Shown here in pieces: positions 1 to 11,290 of a stretch of DNA of 64,000 nt. Source of the DNA: Acinetobacter brisouii CIP 110357. GTDB taxonomy: Bacteria; Pseudomonadota; Gammaproteobacteria; Pseudomonadales; Moraxellaceae. Position 1 is the first letter of the stretch, and every line of letters starts with the position of its first letter. The notes beneath the pieces were generated by a model. It searched no databases. It was not told the DNA's origin and worked only from the letters and a program-made list of their open reading frames with translations. Position numbers and translations under genes: made by a program. The stretch lies in NCBI RefSeq assembly GCF_000488275.1, contig NZ_KI530762.1:1396971-1460970 (forward strand), in the 5' to 3' direction.

Positions 1-574
1 AAAAACCTTGTGCATTTTGGCAAAGGGTTATCAGCAGGTGTAAATGTTGATGAAAATAAGCATGTTGCGGTAATTGTTGCCAGTCGATATATGGAAATAA
101 GAGCTGTGTGAGACACTCGATTAATACTTGTTCTTTTTCTGTAATTAACACATCTGAATCAAGCAATGTCTGATTCATCTGACAAAATGCTTGATAAGTC
201 ACAGAGCCATGTAGCACAAGAGGCTTGAGCTGCGGCATCGGCATTTTTTCGAGCAATAAACAATGCACTTCACTCGATAATTGTTCTAACCAAGTTGCAT
301 CAACATGCAACATTTGGTAACTCCAGTGCTGATGCTGCACTGGATTACAAGAATGCTCAATATGTGCAGGAATAACAACAAGGCTTCCTTGCTGAATGGT
401 CACTTCATCAGTAAAAGCACTATAAAAAGTGCTTTGCCCTGCATCCACCGCACCAATTGACAGTGTTGGATGACTATGTGCCTTATAGCAAATACGACTT
501 TCACATGCCCGCCGTGTTTCCACATAAGGCATGCGAGGATCTGACCAGAACTCAAGCAAATTGGGTAACAGCAA
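1..574 (-). CDS. AraC-family transcriptional regulator, N-terminal part (cut by window edge)
   Basis: The reverse strand encodes about 191 codons with no stop up to the left edge. The translation ([18 protein letters not shown]..., then [18 protein letters not shown] and [13 protein letters not shown]) has the cupin-like AraC-type ligand-binding pattern: a histidine-containing first strand and an IPAHIEHSC turn. The C-terminal double helix-turn-helix would lie outside the window, so DNA binding is inferred from the family. The start is uncertain. A TTG at 574 gives the full LLPNLLEFW segment, which I recall from Acinetobacter relatives, and overlaps the end of gpx by 23 bases; the first ATG is at 532. 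The ligand cannot be inferred. The overlap with gpx suggests co-transcription with gpx and msrB. Confidence 0.75.
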   Translation of the reverse strand, partial: MLLPNLLEFWSDPRMPYVETRRACESRICYKAHSHPTLSIGAVDAGQSTFYSAFTDEVTIQQGSLVVIPAHIEHSCNPVQHQHWSYQMLHVDATWLEQLSSEVHCLLLEKMPMPQLKPLVLHGSVTYQAFCQMNQTLLDSDVLITEKEQVLIECLTQLLFPYIDWQQLPQHAYFHQHLHLLITLCQNAQGF

Positions 575-1049
575 GTGCGCGTTCAATATCCTGCTCTAAA
601 CTTTCAGGTTTGGTCGTTGGTGCATAGCGATTAATCACCTCGCCATTTCTCCCAATCAGGAATTTAGTGAAATTCCACTTAATACTTTGACTACCTAAAA
701 TCCCCTTAGCTTCACGGGTGAGCAGGCGAAAAATTGCATGTGCTTCAGGGCCTTTTACATCGACTTTAGCAAACATTGGAAAACTTACACCGTAATTCCG
801 CTTGCAAAAGTTATCTATTTCTTCGTTGCTTCCAGGGTCTTGTCCACCAAACTGATTACATGGAAAGCCCAATACAACTAACCCCTGATCCCGATACTTT
901 TGATAGAGCTTTTCCAGACCCGAAAACTGTGGAGTGAAACCACACTTACTGGCAGTATTGACGATCAGCAGCACCTTGCCTTCGTAATCGGCCATAGACT
1001 GGATATGACCGTCTAGGCGTTCTGCTTCAAATTGATAAATTTTAGTCAT
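552..1049 (-). CDS. gpx: glutathione peroxidase family thiol peroxidase
   Basis: This is a 165-residue thioredoxin-fold peroxidase that reduces hydroperoxides, in bacteria usually with thioredoxin as electron donor. The peroxidatic residue is Cys36 in NTASKCGFT (cysteine, not selenocysteine). Gln70 in [10 protein letters not shown] and Trp125-Asn126 in KWNFTKFL complete the catalytic tetrad; Cys82 is a candidate resolving cysteine. There is no signal peptide, so it should be cytoplasmic. Its ATG overlaps the stop of msrB by four bases (ATGA), so translation is probably coupled. The pairing joins peroxide detoxification with methionine sulfoxide repair. Confidence 0.93.
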   Translation of the reverse strand: MTKIYQFEAERLDGHIQSMADYEGKVLLIVNTASKCGFTPQFSGLEKLYQKYRDQGLVVLGFPCNQFGGQDPGSNEEIDNFCKRNYGVSFPMFAKVDVKGPEAHAIFRLLTREAKGILGSQSIKWNFTKFLIGRNGEVINRYAPTTKPESLEQDIERALAVTQFA

Positions 1050-1465
1050 GGATAAGTTTCCTCATCGCCTTTTTCTTGTGTTTTTAGTTCCAGAGATGCG
1101 GAATTTACACAGTAACGTAGGCCTGTTGGCTGTGGGCCATCTTCAAAAACATGCCCCAAATGTGCATCGCAGTGATGACAAACAATTTCGACACGTACCA
1201 TTCCGTGGCTCAAATCATCATGTTCTTCTATTGCAGTATTATTAATCGGCTTATAAAAACTTGGCCAACCACAACCACTATCATATTTGGCATCTGACTC
1301 AAATAATGGCGCACCGCAACAGCGACACACATAAGTTCCTGACTGTTTAGTATTCCAGTATTTCCCTGTAAATGGAGCTTCTGTACCTTTTTGGCGTGTA
1401 ATTCTATATTCTTCTGGCGATAACTCTCTTTGCCATTCTCTTGGTGTTTTATTCAATTTTCCCAT
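1046..1465 (-). CDS. msrB: peptide-methionine (R)-S-oxide reductase MsrB
   Basis: The 139-residue protein is a complete SelR/MsrB domain. It reduces the R-epimer of methionine sulfoxide in proteins using thioredoxin. Zinc is held by Cys47/Cys50 (CRCC) and Cys96/Cys99 (CHHC). The catalytic cysteine is Cys119 in GLRYCVNS, with Cys65 in SGCGWPSF as likely resolving cysteine. No export signal is present, unlike PilB-type fused enzymes. It is the first gene of the msrB-gpx pair; the 229-bp gap to the divergent aminotransferase gene must hold the promoters of both. Confidence 0.95.
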   Translation of the reverse strand: MGKLNKTPREWQRELSPEEYRITRQKGTEAPFTGKYWNTKQSGTYVCRCCGAPLFESDAKYDSGCGWPSFYKPINNTAIEEHDDLSHGMVRVEIVCHHCDAHLGHVFEDGPQPTGLRYCVNSASLELKTQEKGDEETYP

Positions 1466-1593
1466 GATTCTATCCCTGTCTATTTTGCTGTTTAAAATAG
1501 GATAATCCTATATTTACGTTATTCATTCTAAAATTTCTAGTCTTTAATTCACAAATTACAAAACATGTATAAACAATAAAAAAGCAAAAAGGA

Positions 1594-1656
1594 AGCAATA
1601 TTAACAATAAAAGTAAGCAATTTTATTTGGTAAGTGCTTTTTTGTGAGCAATATTA
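1594..1656 (+). repeat. three direct repeats AGCAATWTTA upstream of the aminotransferase gene
   Basis: AGCAATATTA occurs at 1594-1603 and 1647-1656, and AGCAATTTTA at 1616-1625, all in the same orientation. Start-to-start spacings are 22 and 31 bases, close to two and three helical turns, so the copies would face the same side of the helix. They lie 39-101 bases before the ATG at 1695, in the gap shared with msrB. An operator role is inference; the N-terminal DNA-binding-like domain of the next gene makes autoregulation attractive. Confidence 0.5.
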
Positions 1657-1694
1657 GTGTTACTCTTACAGCCATTCTTGCTTAGGATTAAAAA

Positions 1695-3125
1695 ATGTCG
1701 CAAAAAAAGAGCGTTATTTTTAAAAATCTACTGCCCGTGATTAAACAATATCAACAGGCAGGATTTACGCATGAAAAAATTGTTAGCTTACTTCGAGATC
1801 AACATGACCTTGACCTAGTAACAACTGAAACATTCAAAAGTTATTTATATCGTTATGCAAAAGTGAACCCCACTCCTTCTGAGAGCATCAAAATGACGAA
1901 CACTATCCAAACCCCACGAGAAATTAAAAAGTCATCAAAACTTGAGCATGTTTGCTATGACATTCGTGGACCAGTGTTACGAGCGGCCAACGAGATGGAG
2001 GAACAAGGGCACAAGATTATCAAGCTCAATATTGGCAACCCTGCCCCGTTTGGCTTTGAAGCCCCACAAGAAATTATTAACGATGTTGCTTTAAACTTAC
2101 CAAATGCAATTGGTTACACAGACTCGCGCGGCATTTTCCCTGCACGTAAAGCGATTTGCCAGTATTATCAGCAAAAAGGCATTCTCAACATGCATGTCAA
2201 TGACGTATATGTTGGTAATGGCGTATCCGAACTGATTGTCATGGCAATGCAAGGCTTGCTTGATGACGGCGATGAAATGCTGGTTCCAATGCCAGACTAT
2301 CCACTTTGGACAGCCGCAGTCAATTTATCGGGTGGTACAGCAATTCACTATAAATGTGATGAGGAAAATAGCTGGTATCCAGATATTGCGGATATGGAAA
2401 GTAAAATCACCGCAAATACACGCGGGATTGTGGTCATTAACCCAAACAACCCAACGGGGTCAGTTTATCCGCGCCACATTTTGGAGCAGATTGTTGCTCT
2501 TGCAAAAAAATACGATCTGATTTTGTTTGCAGATGAAATCTACGACAAAATCATTTATGACGGAATTGAACATGTTGCTTTAGCATCTTTAGCGGGAAAT
2601 CACCTGTGCATTTCCTTCAATGGATTATCTAAAGCCTATCGTATCGCTGGTTTCCGCGCAGGCTGGATGGCAATCACGGGCGACAAGTCTCGTGCAACCG
2701 ACTATATCGAAGGCTTGGACATGCTGGCATCAATGCGTCTTTGTGCAAACCATCAGGCACAATATGCAATTCAAACTGCACTGGGTGGCTATCAGTCAAT
2801 TAATGATTTGATTCGCCCAGGTGGTCGCCTGTATGAACAACGCAATATTGCATGGCAAATGCTGAATGAAATTCCTGGTGTGAGTTGTGTCAAACCTGAA
2901 GGTGCAATGTATTGCTTCCCTCGCCTTGACCCAACAGTATATCCAATTAAGGACGATGAAAAGTTAATGCTTGACCTGTTACGTGCCGAGAAAGTCTTAC
3001 TGGTACAAGGAACAGGTTTTAACTGGCCAACACCAGACCATTTCCGTGTCGTGTTCTTGCCTGCAGAAAATGAACTAAGAGAAGCAATCACTCGAATGGG
3101 GCGTTTCTTAGCCACTTTACGTTAA
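1695..3125 (+). CDS. alaA: AlaA-like aminotransferase with N-terminal DNA-binding-like extension
   Basis: This is a 476-residue fold-type I PLP aminotransferase. From about residue 73 it matches the AlaA pattern (SSKLEHVCYDIRGPV, LNIGNPAPFGF, NPNNPTGSVYP, the PLP-binding Lys313 in SKAYRIAGFRAGW), which converts glutamate plus pyruvate to 2-oxoglutarate plus alanine. E. coli AlaA has about 405 residues. The extra 65-70 residues (LLPVIKQYQQAGFTHEKIV then TTETFKSYLYRYAK) look like the small helical DNA-binding modules of plasmid KfrA/TraK-like regulators. An internal ATG at 1893 (MTNTIQTPREIKKSSK) would yield the bare enzyme, but its upstream bases hold no clear ribosome site, so I keep the long start. 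Enzyme class is sure; the role of the extension is inferred. Confidence 0.9.
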   Translation: MSQKKSVIFKNLLPVIKQYQQAGFTHEKIVSLLRDQHDLDLVTTETFKSYLYRYAKVNPTPSESIKMTNTIQTPREIKKSSKLEHVCYDIRGPVLRAANEMEEQGHKIIKLNIGNPAPFGFEAPQEIINDVALNLPNAIGYTDSRGIFPARKAICQYYQQKGILNMHVNDVYVGNGVSELIVMAMQGLLDDGDEMLVPMPDYPLWTAAVNLSGGTAIHYKCDEENSWYPDIADMESKITANTRGIVVINPNNPTGSVYPRHILEQIVALAKKYDLILFADEIYDKIIYDGIEHVALASLAGNHLCISFNGLSKAYRIAGFRAGWMAITGDKSRATDYIEGLDMLASMRLCANHQAQYAIQTALGGYQSINDLIRPGGRLYEQRNIAWQMLNEIPGVSCVKPEGAMYCFPRLDPTVYPIKDDEKLMLDLLRAEKVLLVQGTGFNWPTPDHFRVVFLPAENELREAITRMGRFLATLR

Positions 3126-3143
3126 GTTAAATGATGCAATGGA

Positions 3144-3178
3144 AAAAGCAGCGCTCAAAATAGACGCTGCTTTTTTTT
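3144..3178 (+). terminator. intrinsic terminator after the aminotransferase gene
   Basis: AAAAGCAGCG pairs with CGCTGCTTTT around a short loop and runs into eight T residues, starting about 20 bases past the stop codon at 3125. Confidence 0.85.
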
Positions 3179-3611
3179 CATACCAAACCCAAGCCAATTT
3201 CTTCGATTATAAATAACAATTAATTAACTTAATTACTCAATTAAAAGCCAAGAATAAAATAAATGATATATTTATCAAAAATATAGGAAACAAAAAACAA
3301 TTATTATCTCTCTTATTCCCCCATGTTTAATTTTTACTATTCATTAAAATTTTTAATATATTCCATGCCATAAGCAACAAATGCTATGTAAAAAATGCAT
3401 ACTACTTTCTTTTTTTGCATTTAACACTGCTTCAAAATCGAGCAACAATGCCCACCTGCACAATAATATTACGACACCCGAATTCGGTCAGAGCAGATAC
3501 AGATTCAGGAATAGAATCCGTAAAACTAACCGAACTTACAAGGAAAGCTTTCAATCATTCCTAGACTGCTACTCTCTAGAAAGTGATTGAATCAAATGGA
3601 TAGAGGTTCGC
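3179..3611. other. AT-rich intergenic region and leader of the symporter gene
   Basis: About 430 bases lie between the terminator and the symporter ATG. The first half is very AT-rich; the second half (3430-3600) is more balanced and could be a 5' untranslated leader. An open frame of 69 codons at 3381-3590 has no ribosome site and no protein-like composition. I saw no known riboswitch or clear hairpin. Confidence 0.5.
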
Positions 3612-4913
3612 ATGAATCAAAAAAAGCTGCTCAAGTATATTGTATTTGCTATTTTGCTTGGAATTTTGACAGGCTGGATCTGCCATCATTTTTTCAATCA
3701 AGGTGAGCAACTTAAGCAAATCGCGTCTTATTTTAATATCATCACAGATATATTCTTACGCTTGATCAAAATGATCATTGCACCATTGGTATTTGCGACC
3801 ATCATTTCAGGTATTGTATCAATGGGGAAATCTGCTTCTCTAGGCAGTATTACCTTTAAATCCATGACTTGGTTTATTACCGCGTCATTCGTTTCACTGG
3901 CGATTGGGATGGGACTTGCCAATTTTCTGCAACCAGGTGCAGGATTACATTTAGCCTTGCCGACCGCACAACAAGTCAGTAATGCTGCTCTCCCAGCGAC
4001 AACAGGATTTACCCTACAATCATTTATGACGCATGTGTTTCCTCGCAGTATTGCGGAGGCAATGGCAAATAATGATATTTTACAAGTGCTTGTTTTTTCA
4101 ATCTTCTTTGGTTCTGCGCTTGCCTATGTCAGCCATGGTAAAGAATCAACCATTATCCGTTTAACAGAAGAACTCAGCAAAGTGATGTTTCGCATCACAG
4201 ATTATGTCATGTCATTTGCTCCAGTTGCGGTCTTTGCTGCAATGGCATCTGCAGTTACATTACAAGGTCTAGGTCTGATTGTTGATTATGGCGTTTTGAT
4301 TGCCGAATTCTATTTCGGTTTATTCCTACTTTGGATTGTACTGTTCACTGTGGGTGCAATCGTACTTAAAAAAGATATCTTCCGCTTAGGCAAACTTATT
4401 CGTGAACCAGTTACACTTGCTTTTGCAACAGCATCAAGCGAGTCAGCTTATCCAAAAGTTATGGATGCACTCACCAAGTTTGGTGTGCCAAAAAAAATCA
4501 CCAGCTTTGTTCTACCTTTAGGCTATTCATTTAACCTTGATGGTTCAATGATGTACACCACCTTTGCAGTACTCTTTATTGCTCAGGCTTATCATATTGA
4601 ATTGAGTTTCACACAACAGATTTTAATCTTGTTGACACTCATGGTTACGAGTAAAGGGATTGCGGGTGTTTCTCGGGCATCTATTGTAGTCATTTCAGCA
4701 ACACTCACCATGTTCCACTTACCAGAAGCAGGAATCTTGTTACTCCTCGGTATTGACCAATTCCTTGATATGGGACGTACTGCAACCAATGTTGTCGGAA
4801 ATAGTATTGCTACGGCTGTTGTCGCAAAACTTGAAGGTGACAAGGTAGCAGAAACTGAAGAAGCTCCAGAGCAGGCATTAATTAACCCACAACAAGAACA
4901 AAACATCGCTTAA
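3612..4913 (+). CDS. dicarboxylate/amino acid:cation symporter (DAACS family)
   Basis: The 433-residue inner-membrane protein has the DAACS (GltP/DctA/GltT) layout: hydrophobic helices from residue 8, the RLIKMIIAPLVFATIISGI segment near residue 60, a serine-rich re-entrant segment (FATASSESAYPKVMD, ~270-285), and the substrate/ion-binding FNLDGSMMY and DMGRTATNVVGN motifs. These carriers take up glutamate, aspartate or C4-dicarboxylates with protons or sodium; the exact substrate cannot be told. The neighbouring secreted glutaminase-asparaginase would release glutamate and aspartate outside the inner membrane, which fits acidic amino-acid import. The C-terminal tail (EEAPEQALINPQQEQ) is polar and cytoplasmic. 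Confidence 0.9.
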   Translation: MNQKKLLKYIVFAILLGILTGWICHHFFNQGEQLKQIASYFNIITDIFLRLIKMIIAPLVFATIISGIVSMGKSASLGSITFKSMTWFITASFVSLAIGMGLANFLQPGAGLHLALPTAQQVSNAALPATTGFTLQSFMTHVFPRSIAEAMANNDILQVLVFSIFFGSALAYVSHGKESTIIRLTEELSKVMFRITDYVMSFAPVAVFAAMASAVTLQGLGLIVDYGVLIAEFYFGLFLLWIVLFTVGAIVLKKDIFRLGKLIREPVTLAFATASSESAYPKVMDALTKFGVPKKITSFVLPLGYSFNLDGSMMYTTFAVLFIAQAYHIELSFTQQILILLTLMVTSKGIAGVSRASIVVISATLTMFHLPEAGILLLLGIDQFLDMGRTATNVVGNSIATAVVAKLEGDKVAETEEAPEQALINPQQEQNIA

Positions 4914-4931
4914 TTCGTTTTACTCCTTAAC

Positions 4932-4972
4932 AGAGCAATTTTATTATGGTTATATAAAATTGCTCTTTTTTT
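4932..4972 (+). terminator. intrinsic terminator after the symporter gene
   Basis: GAGCAATTTTAT pairs with ATAAAATTGCTC around a short loop, followed by a run of T residues, about 20 bases past the stop at 4913. Confidence 0.85.
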
Positions 4973-6712
<1,740 letters not shown>

Positions 6713-6730
6713 TTTATAAACAGACGCATA

Positions 6731-6762
6731 GATCCCGAGGTCTTTGGCTTCGGGATTTTTTT
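6731..6762 (+). terminator. intrinsic terminator after the glutaminase-asparaginase gene
   Basis: ATCCCGA pairs with TCGGGAT around a loop, followed by seven T residues, shortly after the stop at 6712. Confidence 0.85.
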
Positions 6763-6859
6763 ATCAAAACTGCATAGATTTTCCACAAAGAAAAATTACA
6801 GGCTTATATTGTAGAAATAGCATGTTAAAATAAACGTTGCTTTCGCGAAGGACGTTTTT

Positions 6860-9800
6860 ATGCAGCAGTTTGTACATCTTGGTATCCATACAGAGTTTTC
6901 GATTACCGAATCGATTGTTCGTATACCTGATTTAATTAAAGCTGCGGTAAAACAAGAAATGCCTGCTTTGGCATTGACCGACTTGTCGAACCTGCATGCT
7001 GCGGTCAAATTCTATAAATCCTGCTTGGGCAAAGGCATTAAACCCATTTTAGGCAGCACTATTCGCCTAAACGATGCTGAACATAAAGCCACCCTACTCG
7101 CAATCGATAACCACGGTTGGCGTAGTATTACCGAACTGGTTTCTCAAGGCTATATCGAAGGGCAACAACTCGACATTCCTTGTGTGCAAAAAGAATGGAT
7201 CCTTAATCAGCACGAAGGCATTATTGTACTGCTTGGCATTCACAGCGATGTCGGTAAACTGCTCTGCTCGTCCAATCCGCAAAAAGCTGAGCCACTGTTT
7301 CAAGAATGGCATGAAAAATTTGGCAATCGGGTTTACTTCGCACTTACCCGCACTAACCGTCCTAACGAAGAAGATTTTATTTCAGAAGCAATTAAACTTG
7401 CCGCCAAATATCAGGTTGGTGTTGTCGCACACAATGACGTGCACTTTATTACTGAAGAAGATTTTGAAGCTCACGAAGCCCGCGTCTGCATTGCCGAAGG
7501 TTATGTCTTGGCAGATGATCGCCGCCCACGTTTATACAGCCCTGAGCAGTACTTTAAAACTTCTGAGCAAATGATTGAACTGTTTGCAGATATTCCAAGT
7601 GCGATTGAAAATACTGTCCAGATTGCCAAACGCTGTAATGTCAGTTTACGCCTAGGCAAATACTTCTTGCCTGACTATCCGATTCCTGAAGGCTTCACCA
7701 TCGACAGCTACTTTGAGCACTTAGCCCAAGAAGGTCTGGAAGAACGCCTTGAACAGCTTTATCCAAGTGCAAAACGTGATGAAGACTGGACAGAAATACG
7801 CAAACCTTACGATGAACGCCTACGTTACGAAATCGATATTATTCTTAAAATGGGGTTTCCGGGCTACTTCCTCATCGTAATGGACTTCATTCAGTGGTCG
7901 AAAAATAACGGCGTCCCTGTAGGGCCTGGACGTGGTTCAGGTGCAGGTTCATTGGTCGCGTTTAGTCTAAAAATTACCGACCTTGATCCACTGCGTTATG
8001 ATTTGCTATTCGAACGTTTCTTAAACCCTGAACGTGTTTCCATGCCCGACTTTGACGTCGACTTCTGTATCGCGGGACGTGACCGTGTGATTGACTATGT
8101 TGCGCGTCACTATGGGCGCGATGCTGTATCGCAAATTGCGACTTTTGGTACCATGGCAGCTAAAGGCGCGATTCGTGACGTAGCACGGGTACTGGGCAAA
8201 TCTTATGGTTTGGCAGACCGTATTTCTAAAATGGTACCAACCAAACCGCTCGGTGTGGATTTGGCAACAGCCATTGAAATGGAACCACAACTTAAAGATA
8301 TCGTGACCAATCCATCGAACCCTGACTATGATGATGCCTCAGAAATCTGGGAAATGGCGCTAAAACTCGAAGGCATCACCCGAAATACAGGCAAACACGC
8401 AGGTGGCGTGGTCATTGCACCAACCAAAATTACTGACTTTTCTGCGGTGCTTTGTGATGCCGATGGTACTAACCGCGTCGCCCAATACGATAAAGATGAT
8501 GTTGAATCCGCAGGTCTGGTCAAATTCGACTTCTTGGGTCTGCGTAACCTGACCGTCATTGAAGATGCTATACAAAATATTAACAAGCGACGTGCAGCAG
8601 ATGAGCAATTACTCATTTCTAATGTTACCTTAGATGACCCTCACGCCTATAAAATCTTTGCTGAAGCCAACACCACAGCGGTATTCCAGTTTGAATCCGT
8701 TGGTATGAAGCGCATGCTCAAAGAAGCACGCCCAAGCAAGTTTGAAGAGATTATTGCGTTTGTATCCTTGTACCGCCCAGGCCCAATGGATCTGATTCCG
8801 GACTTTATTCACCGTATGCACGGTGGCGAGTTTGAGTATTTACATCCACTGTTAGAAGGTGTCCTCGAACCAACGTACGGCATTATGGTATATCAGGAAC
8901 AGGTGATGCAGGCAGCGCAGTACTGCGCAGGCTATACCCTCGGTGGTGCGGACTTACTCCGTCGTGCCATGGGTAAAAAGAAACCCGAGGAAATGGTCAA
9001 GCAGCGCCAGATCTTTATTGAAGGTGCAGCCAAAAAAGATATTGATGAAGCCACGGCCAACCATATCTTTGACTATATGGAAAAGTTCGCAGGCTACGGT
9101 TTTAACAAATCACACGCCGCAGCTTATGCACTGGTTGCTTACCATACAGCATGGCTAAAAGCACACTATCCTGCCGAGTTCATGGCGGCGGTGATGTCTT
9201 CGGAAATGCAAAACACAGACAACGTGGTGTTCTTGATCGATGACTGCCGTAGCAATGGTCTAGAGGTCTTGCCACCATCAGTCAATATGTCACTGTATCA
9301 TTTCCATGCCAGCGCAGAACGTACGATTGTTTATGGTTTGGGAGCGATCAAAGGCGTCGGTGAACAAGCCATGCAATCGGTGATTGAGTCTCGCGAAAAG
9401 GATGGTCCTTATCAGGATTTATTTGATTTTTGCCACCGCATTGACCTGAAAAAAATCAATAAGCGTACTCTCGAAGCACTGATTCGTGCAGGTGCGCTTG
9501 ACTGTTTAGGTATTGAACGTGCAAGCCTGATGGCACAGCTTCCTGAAGCGGTGCAAGCAGCGGAACAGGCACGCCAAAACCGTGAAACAGGCATTATGGA
9601 TTTGTTTGGTGAAGTCGAAGAGGTTCAGCGTAAACCTGCCAAACCTGTTAAACCGTGGTCAGATGAAGTTCGCTTAAAAGGTGAAAAAGATACACTGGGC
9701 TTATACCTGACAGGTCACCCGATTGATGTGTATCGGTCAGAACTCAAAGCATTCATTCCAAATAAAATCAGTGAACTTAGCCCGACCCGTCGAGGACAAA

Positions 9801-10432
9801 CCACTGTATTTGCAGGTTTAGTGATGGATGTTGCCAACTTCCCGAACCGTATGATGATCACACTAGATGACGGCACAGCCCGTATTGAGGTGAGTTGCAA
9901 CCATGAACGCTTCCAGCGCTTTAAAGAGATTATTCAAAATGAGCGCGTGGTGATTATTGAAGGTGAGATTTATGAGCGTGAAGGCTTTGAACGCCCGATG
10001 GCACGCTTAACCAAAGCCTTTGACCTCAACGAAGTTCGCCAAAAACGCGCACAGAATATTCAGATTAAACTTGATCAGCACAGTTTTAGCCCAAGCTTAT
10101 CAGCAGATTTACAGCAACTGTTGCAACCATTTAAGCAATTGCCCGAGTATCAACATATTCCTGTGGTCTTAAAACTCGATTTTAGCTATGCACAGGCAGA
10201 ACTGCATTTCGCTGATCACTGGAAAATCGCACCTACAGATGATGCTTTGCGTAAACTGCGGGATTATTTCGGTAAAGATGCACTGTATGTGGAATACCAC
10301 GTCAAGTCCAAAGCGGCTAAAGCCATCAGTCTCGAAGAAGCTCAGGTGGCAAATGTACCCCCTCCGCCTGCCGACATGAGTATGGATGAAGCCCTTGATT
10401 TATATCAGGCTGAAGTCAGTCAGTATTCGTAA
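6860..10432 (+). CDS. dnaE: DNA polymerase III subunit alpha
   Basis: The 1190-residue replicative polymerase is full length for a proteobacterial DnaE. It begins with the PHP domain (FVHLGIHTEFSITESIVRIP) and carries the polymerase palm motifs GPGRGSGAGSLVAFSL and PDFDVDFC, whose Asp397, Asp399 and Asp401 include the metal-binding catalytic pair. Thumb and fingers motifs (YRPGPMDLIPDFI, GGADLLRRAMGKKK, GFNKSHAAAYALVAYHTAWLKA) follow. A helix-hairpin-helix segment and an OB-fold (TVFAGLVMDVANF..., about residue 985 on) lie towards the C-terminus. The start at 6860 has GAAGGACG upstream. It leads a same-strand group with trmJ and cysE, only 15 bases from trmJ. Confidence 0.97.
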   Translation: MQQFVHLGIHTEFSITESIVRIPDLIKAAVKQEMPALALTDLSNLHAAVKFYKSCLGKGIKPILGSTIRLNDAEHKATLLAIDNHGWRSITELVSQGYIEGQQLDIPCVQKEWILNQHEGIIVLLGIHSDVGKLLCSSNPQKAEPLFQEWHEKFGNRVYFALTRTNRPNEEDFISEAIKLAAKYQVGVVAHNDVHFITEEDFEAHEARVCIAEGYVLADDRRPRLYSPEQYFKTSEQMIELFADIPSAIENTVQIAKRCNVSLRLGKYFLPDYPIPEGFTIDSYFEHLAQEGLEERLEQLYPSAKRDEDWTEIRKPYDERLRYEIDIILKMGFPGYFLIVMDFIQWSKNNGVPVGPGRGSGAGSLVAFSLKITDLDPLRYDLLFERFLNPERVSMPDFDVDFCIAGRDRVIDYVARHYGRDAVSQIATFGTMAAKGAIRDVARVLGKSYGLADRISKMVPTKPLGVDLATAIEMEPQLKDIVTNPSNPDYDDASEIWEMALKLEGITRNTGKHAGGVVIAPTKITDFSAVLCDADGTNRVAQYDKDDVESAGLVKFDFLGLRNLTVIEDAIQNINKRRAADEQLLISNVTLDDPHAYKIFAEANTTAVFQFESVGMKRMLKEARPSKFEEIIAFVSLYRPGPMDLIPDFIHRMHGGEFEYLHPLLEGVLEPTYGIMVYQEQVMQAAQYCAGYTLGGADLLRRAMGKKKPEEMVKQRQIFIEGAAKKDIDEATANHIFDYMEKFAGYGFNKSHAAAYALVAYHTAWLKAHYPAEFMAAVMSSEMQNTDNVVFLIDDCRSNGLEVLPPSVNMSLYHFHASAERTIVYGLGAIKGVGEQAMQSVIESREKDGPYQDLFDFCHRIDLKKINKRTLEALIRAGALDCLGIERASLMAQLPEAVQAAEQARQNRETGIMDLFGEVEEVQRKPAKPVKPWSDEVRLKGEKDTLGLYLTGHPIDVYRSELKAFIPNKISELSPTRRGQTTVFAGLVMDVANFPNRMMITLDDGTARIEVSCNHERFQRFKEIIQNERVVIIEGEIYEREGFERPMARLTKAFDLNEVRQKRAQNIQIKLDQHSFSPSLSADLQQLLQPFKQLPEYQHIPVVLKLDFSYAQAELHFADHWKIAPTDDALRKLRDYFGKDALYVEYHVKSKAAKAISLEEAQVANVPPPPADMSMDEALDLYQAEVSQYS

Positions 10433-10447
10433 AATCTTGGAAAAATT

Positions 10448-11290
10448 ATGAAAACTTTTGATAATGCGATGGTGTCATCGCATTTAAACCATGTGCGTAT
10501 TGTCATGGTCAACACCACTTTACCTGCCAATATTGGCAGTGCCTTGCGCGCCATGAAAACCATGGGGCTCAGCAAACTGGTACTGGTTGCACCAAAGACT
10601 TACCCGCATCCAGATATTGATGCTTTGGCCGCAGGTGCAACCGACCTGATTGAACAGATTGAGATTGTAGAAACGCTTGAGCAAGCGATTGCTGATTGTC
10701 ATCTAGTGTTTGGCACCAGTGCACGTAGCCGCACTATTCCTTGGCCACTACTTGATGTACGCCCTGCCAGTGAAAAAGCGCTGCAAGCTGTGGTACAGCA
10801 ACAACAGGAAGTTGCGATTATTTTTGGGCGTGAAGATCGCGGTCTGACCAATGAAGAACTGGCGCTTGCCAACTACCATGTGACGATTCCAGTCAATACA
10901 GAATATGGCGTGTTAAACGTTGCTCAGGCGATTCAGATTATCTGCTATGAGCTGCGGATGGCAACGCTTGCATACGAACAACAAGACGATAACGACGCAC
11001 AAAGCATGCCTGTTAATAACCAGATTGACATGCACTGGGATGAGCCACTGGTGACTCAGGAACAGATGCAACAATTTTACCCGCATCTTGAAAAAATGCT
11101 TGAAGAAATTGAATTTTTAGATCTAAATAATCCAAGACTACTGCCACTACGTTTACGACGGTTATTTGGCAGAATTCAGCTTGACCGTATGGAATATAAT
11201 TTATTACGCGGTATCTTTACCCGCGTACAGGCGCTCAGCCAAGGCAAATGGAAAAAATCGACAGATAAGGAGGATCAGCCCCATGTTTAA
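10448..11290 (+). CDS. trmJ: tRNA (cytidine/uridine-2'-O-)-methyltransferase TrmJ
   Basis: The 280-residue SPOUT-class enzyme uses S-adenosylmethionine to methylate the 2'-O of nucleotide 32 in the anticodon loop of several tRNAs. Family motifs are [20 protein letters not shown] near the N-terminus, [15 protein letters not shown] in the middle and the knot motif [18 protein letters not shown] helical C-terminal part ends with [20 protein letters not shown], typical of TrmJ. It follows dnaE by 15 bases, and its last codons overlap the start of cysE, so the three are probably co-transcribed. Confidence 0.93.
   Translation: MKTFDNAMVSSHLNHVRIVMVNTTLPANIGSALRAMKTMGLSKLVLVAPKTYPHPDIDALAAGATDLIEQIEIVETLEQAIADCHLVFGTSARSRTIPWPLLDVRPASEKALQAVVQQQQEVAIIFGREDRGLTNEELALANYHVTIPVNTEYGVLNVAQAIQIICYELRMATLAYEQQDDNDAQSMPVNNQIDMHWDEPLVTQEQMQQFYPHLEKMLEEIEFLDLNNPRLLPLRLRRLFGRIQLDRMEYNLLRGIFTRVQALSQGKWKKSTDKEDQPHV

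Noticed and set aside
1048..1245. 65-codon plus-strand frame inside msrB
   Set aside because: Antisense shadow of msrB, whose zinc and catalytic cysteines are clear.
3381..3590. 69-codon open frame before the symporter gene
   Set aside because: No ribosome site, odd composition, and it lies in a likely leader or promoter region.
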